This document shows positions 58,384 to 64,000 of a stretch of DNA of 64,000 bases, piece after piece. The notes beneath the pieces were generated by a model, which was given only the letters and a program-made list of their open reading frames with translations, was not told the origin of the DNA and made no database searches. Source of the DNA: Nematostella vectensis (taxonomy: Eukaryota; Cnidaria; Anthozoa; Actiniaria; Edwardsiidae); the NCBI RefSeq assembly GCF_932526225.1, contig NC_064034.1, positions 3,830,001 to 3,894,000 on the forward strand, written 5' to 3'. A program made the position numbers and the translations under genes. Every line of letters starts with the position of its first letter. The first letter of the stretch is position 1.

Positions 58384-58802
58384 TAATGTAAATGATCTAA
58401 TAAACAACTGGGGCGTTTATTAAATTTGATGGTGTGAGGGGGTGGGGGGGGGGCGTTCAATAGATAGGAAACGTTTATTAGAGAGGGGCATTCTTTACAA
58501 ACTATAACAATACAACAAACCCAAGTGCGTTGGGGTTTTAATCTCAGTCAGGATCACATTAAATTATAGCCTGCATGGCAATCATTTATTGGTTTCTTGA
58601 CATTGAGCTCTCACCCAGTAGAAGCCAAGCTCATATTAAGCAAGAAGGCAATTGAATTTGATTTATATTACCGGAAAACGTGTCGTTTGTTTCTAAGCTG
58701 GGAGGCAGGGTAGGGTAGGGGGGGGAATCTATTAGAGAGGGACCTTCGATACAAATTTGTAAGCTTCGTGGGGGTGAGGCGTTCATTAGATCATTTACGG
58801 TA
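58384..58802. mobile_element. ~420-bp MITE with ~20-bp terminal inverted repeats
   Basis: The left end has GTAAATGATCTAATAAAC (58388) and the right end its inverted relative GTTCATTAGATCATTTACGG (58781-58800). The interior is G-rich with repeats of GTTTATTAGAGAGGG type. The left end supplies the AATAAA at 58399 that is the first good poly(A) signal after the long dystrophin-like stop (58038-58040). Confidence 0.65.
58399..58404 (+). terminator. Candidate late poly(A) signal of the dystrophin-like gene
   Basis: AATAAA about 360 nt after the stop of the long isoform. It lies within the terminal repeat of a MITE, so the 3' end may have been recruited from the transposon. Confidence 0.4.
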
Positions 58803-59289
58803 GGGAGAAATAAAAAAGAAATAGTTGAACTTCCCAGAAAGCATTGCACACCACCAAAAGTCTGAGGTCTCAGGACCTCATTTTCTCGTCCTTATCTTAG
58901 CAACTGGGTGCAAGTCTGCAGTTGAATCAGATTAAAGACACAAACTCTTTCACAGTGTTTTTATTTTAGTTCAGACTACAATAAAAATAAAGATAACTAG
59001 AAGTGCATCCTATACTTTCTCAGAAGAACTTTGAAGTTGAAGACAAAGACCCTTATGCAGCATCCTAAATAACATTGTCATTCAAACTGCCATGTCACCA
59101 CTAAGGATGGACAGAGATGGAAAAGCCACTAGACAAATTCATGCAAAAAAAATACTAATAAATGACATGTAAACAGAGTGGATATAATACATGGAATTCC
59201 CTATTTCCTCACTTATCTATTGCTCCCCCATATAGTCTTCCTTAACGAAGATGGATTGATATCTTCTTCCTTGAAATGACAACAAAAAG

Positions 59290-60232
59290 TGCCCCTTACA
59301 GTCTTGTACTTGTGCAACCCCACCCCTCCCCCTCACTAAAACATGACAACCCCACCCCCCTTACTAAAACATGACAACCACTCTCACTAAAACATGACAA
59401 CCCCTCCCCCTCTCACTAAAACATAACACATCCCCCTCTCACTAAAACCTGACAACCCCACCCCCCTCACTAAAACATGACAACCCCTCCCCCTTTCACT
59501 AAAACATGACAACACCTCCCCCTCTCACTAAAACATGACAACCACTCCCCCTCTCACTAAAACATGACAACCACTCTCACTAAAACATGACAACCCCTCC
59601 CCCTCTCACTTAAACATGACACATCCCCCTCTCACTAAAACAACAACCACTCCCCCTCTTACTAAAACATAACACATCCCCCTCTCACTAAAACATGACA
59701 ACCCCTCCCCCTCTTACTAAAACATAACACATCCCCCTCTCACTTAAACATGACACATCCCCCTCTCACTAAAACAACAACCACTCCCCCTCTTACTAAA
59801 ACATAACACATCCCCCTCTCACTTAAACATGACAACCACTCCCCCTCTCACTAAAACATGACAACCCCTCCCCCTCTCACTAAAACATGACAACCCTTCC
59901 CCCTCTCACTAAAACATGACAATCCCTCCCCCTCTCACTAAAACATGACAACCACTCCCCCTCTCACTAAAACATGACAGCCCCTCCCCCTCTCACTAAA
60001 ACATGACAACCCCTCCCCCTCTAACTAAAACATGACAACCCCTCCCCCTCTCACCTTAACATGACAGCCCCCCCCTCTCACTAAAACATAACACATCCCC
60101 CTCTCACTAAAACATGACAACCCCTCCCCCTCTCACCTTAACATGACAGCCCCCCCCTCTCACTAAAACATAACACATCCCCCTCTCACTAAAATATGAC
60201 AACACATCCCCCTCTCACTAAAACATGACACC
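59290..60232 (+). repeat. ~29-bp CT-rich minisatellite, ~33 copies
   Basis: Units contain CCCCTCCCCCTCTCACTAAA and ACATGACAA, with many length variants (some lack the CCCCTCC part, others have CCTTAACATGACAGCC). It lies between the convergent dystrophin-like and NIPA-like genes. No coding potential. Confidence 0.92.
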
Positions 60233-60815
60233 ACATATAGATGCATGTTGACCCCTAGTCCAGACATGGATTCTATCTCACAAAGAGAGCCCAGGTCTGG
60301 AATAGCTAAGACCTCGTGTTGAGTGTTTCGACACCAATAGATTACCACACGTTAACTGTAACGATGAGATGGTTTGAACTACAGTTAAAATATATTAAAT
60401 TTAAATGATAGCATAAACCCGAAGTGCATTTCTTAATTAAAAACAAGACATTCAGCAAGACTTTCTTGTAATTGGTGAATTGGATGAGCTCAAACCATTA
60501 CATTAGATAGTTACAGCACATCGTTATTATTGATATAGCATGACACTGAAGAAGCTAAATAATATGCCTACTGTACATAACCCAATAAATATATTCACAG
60601 CACTAGGCTACTGTAGAAGCAACAAGAGACTGAAAGCTGTCTTGAAATTCAACATTTTGATTGACGGATGGGGATCCTATTAGCCAATCACAGTCAGGTC
60701 CTTGCTGTTTGACACTTACTGGTAAAGAATCTTTCTTGGCAAGGCCTTTTACATCCTTTACAGTCCCTAAATACTTAGTCTAGCCTTGTCTAGCACACAG
60801 ATTTAAATTATCTTA
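60233..60815. other. Intergenic or 3' UTR sequence between convergent genes
   Basis: AT-rich sequence with no supported exon. It may include the 3' UTR of the minus-strand NIPA-like gene, but I cannot place its poly(A) site. Confidence 0.4.
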
Positions 60816-61281
60816 GGCTAAGTTCAAATGTTGTATTATCCATGAGCCGTATTCAATGCAAATGCATGCAAATAAAGATGAAACAATCAACTTGATTCAT
60901 TTGCACCATACTTGTTAACCTCCGAAAATATCAAGACTTGAGAAATTTTTTTTTTTTTGGGGGGGGGGGGAAGGGTTGGGTATTTTATCGCAGGCTTTTG
61001 CTGTATATAAAGCTCTCACACACAAATCCACTTATAGATCTCACGAGGGTGTTAGATAAATTGTGCTACGTAAGGAAACTATTGTTCTAATTATTTTAAT
61101 AGAAAATAGGCAAAATGTCGATTTTCTATAAAATAGTTTTTCGGAAGTGATAAAAATCGTGAGATTTGGTGCTCCATGCAGGAGAGTGGGAGAAGATGTC
61201 CAAAATCTTGAGGTTTCAGCCTAACGCAGGTATGTTTGCATTGAATATGGCTCATGGATAATACGACGTTTGAACTTAGCC
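60816..61281. mobile_element. 466-bp MITE with ~45-bp inverted repeats and TA flanks
   Basis: The left end GGCTAAGTTCAAATGTTGTA, then TTATCCATGAGCCGTATTCA, is matched by an inverted right end finishing CGTTTGAACTTAGCC. Both ends abut TA (60814-60815 and 61282-61283), consistent with a TA target duplication. A shorter relative lies at 36770-36890. Confidence 0.8.
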
Positions 61282-61715
61282 TAACTCTTAAATAAATTAA
61301 TCTTTAAAGGACTGAAACTTGCAACAGTAAAGATGATTCCTACAGAATCTTATATAATATTTACAAATCTTACCTTTTAATGTAAACATACCTAAAATTT
61401 TAGAAATTTGTGATAGCTTAAGGCATAAGCCCCATTAATGTTGAACATTATATCTCAATTATGTATTGATATTTTATACTAGAATTCGATTCTATGTATC
61501 ATTTATGAATTTTCTCATGCAAGATGACCATGACCCAAACAGTACATAAAAATTGGTTTGATTTGAATAATTCAATTTTTTCCCTCCCTACACCTGTTAG
61601 CTTTTAAGAGCCCAGAATTGTCTTTGCGAGAAAACATACTTCCTAATCATACAAAGACAGCTGCAACCCAAGTAGTACTAAAACAGCATGCTAGTAACAA
61701 GACATCAAGCTCTCA

Positions 61716-63822
61716 CTACCTCTCTGGAGGTGTTTGGGCAGGTTCAGAAGATTCTTCTGGTTGATCAGTCGTTGATTGCTGTCTTAGTTGGTTATTTTTT
61801 GGCTGTGAGGATGCACGTCGAACTGGGGGGGAGCTCTCTGTGTCTGACAGACTGTCTTGACTTGTCTTTGCCATAAGCATGGGGTAGTCCTCACCCCCTG
61901 ATGTTAGGGCGTTGGCTGGCTGTACAGCGATCAGCTTGGAAGATGATATGGATAAGAAACCTATGGTTGGGTAAATTAAAAAATACTAGTCAGTCACTTT
62001 TATGGTCAACAAAACAAACTAGGTGTTTCTTCCTGTCAACTAAGTAAGAATCTCTGAACAAAAAAAGATGAAATCAGCGTGTTTATTGGATGTTTCTTTG
62101 AGGATGTGACTGGTAATTTAGAGTGAATTGCCTGTTAAATAGCATGTATTATTCTAATAGATTCTTTTGTATTTTACCAGTTCACAAGTAAACTGGTGTG
62201 ATTTGCACTTTAAAATACTAGGCTTTGACCATTTCCATTTGCATGTACTGTCTAGTGTTCTGGCTGTCACATGTTTCCATACAACTCTCAGTGCATCACC
62301 TTGAAGTGAGCATGCGAAGCTTGGGGTCAAGAGCAGCATGAACGTATGGAAATGTTGTTTTATTCTAAATCCTAGGGGTTGGGTGTCATGCCCAGGGATG
62401 TACGCACCTGGAAAAAGTTCGGCATTGGTAAGCAGCATCTGGCCCTCTGACTGTGCCAACTTACGGTCAGAGGTGATGTAATACACTCCAATAAATGACA
62501 AAACACACCTTTAACACAACAAAAAGTGTGAAAACATGACATTGAAGTAAAGATGAGTTATGAAGTTATGATTGCAATTAAAGAGTTTTTAATATGATTA
62601 TTGAAATTCTTTAATAACAAGTTTTTTATCCAGGCTTGTTGTTAGTACATAAAGTGAGTCTATAGTAGCCTCTTAATTGGTAACATCATATTGGAACTGG
62701 TTATCCATGCAATAGTCTAGGGCTAGGTTAGCAAACAATTGTTTTTAAATCATACATTTAACTATTCTTACAACCTTTGTACTTCAAGACAGAATGCAAT
62801 GCAGCTCACTCACCCGAACAAAAACATAAATATCTCCAGGAATGTAAGCCCATAAAATTCTCTATATAAAACAATACCTGTGGAGGCACACAATGTACAC
62901 AGTATAAGTAGAGCAAAGTGAATTGTGCATCTCCAATGGTGGGGGTTTAGTGAAAAAGAGAGGAGGGGAATGCCCCCAGGGGGTGAGGAGAAACACAGTT
63001 ATGCTATCCTACATATGACTGGTATTTCTTTCAAAATTCTTTTGTTACGGACAGGGAATATCAATGTGCTTGCTTACCCTAAGGGGTACAAACAAACCTT
63101 TGTAAAGGACCCCTAGTACCACCCCACTTATATTCTAAAAAATCTGTTATTTTCAACCATCCTTTGGTTCATTTTACTTATCAATGTTGTTAAAGAAATT
63201 AATAAAAAAGTTTAAAAGTGAGCTTTGTGTTAACACTTTCAGCCTGAGCACATAGAAACTGACATGATTCATATATATACACTTACCACTAATAATTGCA
63301 CTTATTGTGAAGAGAACAAAATTTGTAGGCACAACGACAGTTGCATCAAAGGACTTCATAGCTCTGTTTAAAAATCTGAACAATAGCAAACAGGCCTGAT
63401 TAGACTAATCAGTGAATAAAAGGATGTGTCAAAATGTTTATCTTACACCCTAGAAATATAATCTGTCTCAATTTTTCATGTTGTGAGCTACAGACACTAG
63501 CAATTATCACAGCTTATTTTATGGCAGCTTAAAATTATTAACCACTTGCCTGGTTTTCTTTCTAAAATCTTATGTACTAGAATTCTTATTTATTATGACA
63601 CCTTACATCAATATCTCAGATTTTAACAATCTCTATCTTGAAAAAAGCCTAACGATATAATGCATATCGAAGATAACTCAACTTACTTGACTTGCGCTAT
63701 GGCAGTAGTGACCATTACGATAAGCATGATGTAGAGTAGCGGATATCCAAGTTGGTTATCACCACCAAGAGTGATGTTGATCATGGATGACACAGCTTTA
63801 GCAGATATCACGGTTAGAGAAC
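61716..63822 (-). CDS. NIPA/NIPAL-type magnesium transporter, C-terminal part (5' end outside window)
   Basis: Minus-strand exons in transcript order: 63687-63822, 63287-63375, 62814-62877, 62408-62508, 61716-61960; about 210 codons, phases close. The read-out GSLTVISAKAVSSMIN, YPLLYIMLIVMVTTAIAQVK, FLNRAMKSFDATVVVPTNFV, LFTISAIISGIVLYREFYG, LEIFMFLFGCVLSFIGVYYI has the order of the last membrane helices of NIPA/NIPAL proteins: SLTV.. KA, then LN.A...FD..VVVP....FT, then a final G.FLI-like helix. NIPA proteins are DMT-superfamily transporters linked to Mg2+ uptake. A Ser/Pro/Gln-rich cytosolic tail follows (DSLSDTESSPPVRR...) and ends in TAG at 61716-61718. NIPAL3-like versus another subfamily is not resolved. 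Confidence 0.82.
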
Positions 63823-63925
63823 CTTTAATATACATAAGGGAAATATTAACATGTGCTCAAATACAAGACATGTTGATCATGGTTGACACAGCTTTAGCAG
63901 ATATCACCGTTAAACCTTTAATATT
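63775..63925 (-). repeat. 97-bp tandem duplication of an exon 5' end with its acceptor (NIPA-like gene)
   Basis: The + strand segment GTTGATCATGGATGACACAG, CTTTAGCAGATATCACGGTT at 63775 recurs at 63872 with a few changes, continuing through the acceptor (ACCTTTAATAT) into the intron. In gene orientation the upstream copy is a decoy acceptor plus about 45 nt of exon, with a 5-nt deletion just after the AG. It lies in the intron upstream of exon 63687-63822. Confidence 0.85.
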
Positions 63926-64000
63926 CAAGGCATATATTAACTGTTTATACAAAACATTAGACATGTTTGCTCAGTTATCACCCAAATTAATATTATGTAT

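Overview
This is eukaryotic, intron-rich animal DNA with spliced genes, AATAAA-type poly(A) signals, LINE/SINE/MITE remnants and large minisatellites. Protein matches are to conserved metazoan families. Compact gene spacing, short introns and a private Ig/Sushi/HYR/TSP1 receptor would suit a non-bilaterian animal such as an anthozoan cnidarian (Nematostella-like). That assignment is inference from gene style, not something I could test. All protein identities come from reading the conceptual exons and comparing them with remembered families; no search was run.

Layout: (1) 414-20454 (+), the 3' part of an RNF123/KPC1-type RING E3 ligase, 16 exons, with an 11.4 kb last intron made almost wholly of a 46-bp minisatellite. 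(2) 20935-31569 (+), a single-pass receptor with signal peptide, five Ig domains, Sushi, HYR, TSP1, a membrane helix and a tyrosine-rich tail. (3) 32572-36500 (+), STIMATE/TMEM110 family. (4) 38287-40836 (+), rolling stone-like six-helix protein. (5) 42541-58040 (+), a short dystrophin-family gene (WW, EF-hand region, ZZ, coiled coil) that seems to have an early and a late 3' end. (6) 61716-63822 (-), the 3' half of a NIPA/NIPAL-type magnesium transporter. The first five genes lie head to tail and the sixth converges on the dystrophin gene. Exon phases were checked across every junction and close cleanly for all six genes.

The main observation is a recurring pattern: many tandem arrays here are copies of the adjoining gene's own exon/intron junction. 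Donor-derived arrays start at or across a 5' splice site and spread into the intron: 886 (31-bp), 8870 (46-bp, about 236 copies), 25945, 26872, 48600 (51-bp, about 80 copies), and probably 28455 (36-bp, about 80 copies). Acceptor-derived arrays lie just upstream of a 3' splice site and run into the exon: 1606 (66-bp), 8500 (about 40-bp, degenerate) and 63775 (97-bp, two copies, minus strand). They occur in four unrelated genes. In the RNF123 array each unit carries TCTTGCAG directly followed by GTAGGC/GTAAGC/GTGGGC, so most copies look like zero-length-exon (recursive) splice sites. I know of no description of this 'splice-junction-seeded minisatellite' pattern and regard it as the candidate new system. 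The very long antisense open frames are by-products of stop-free repeat units and are not called as genes.
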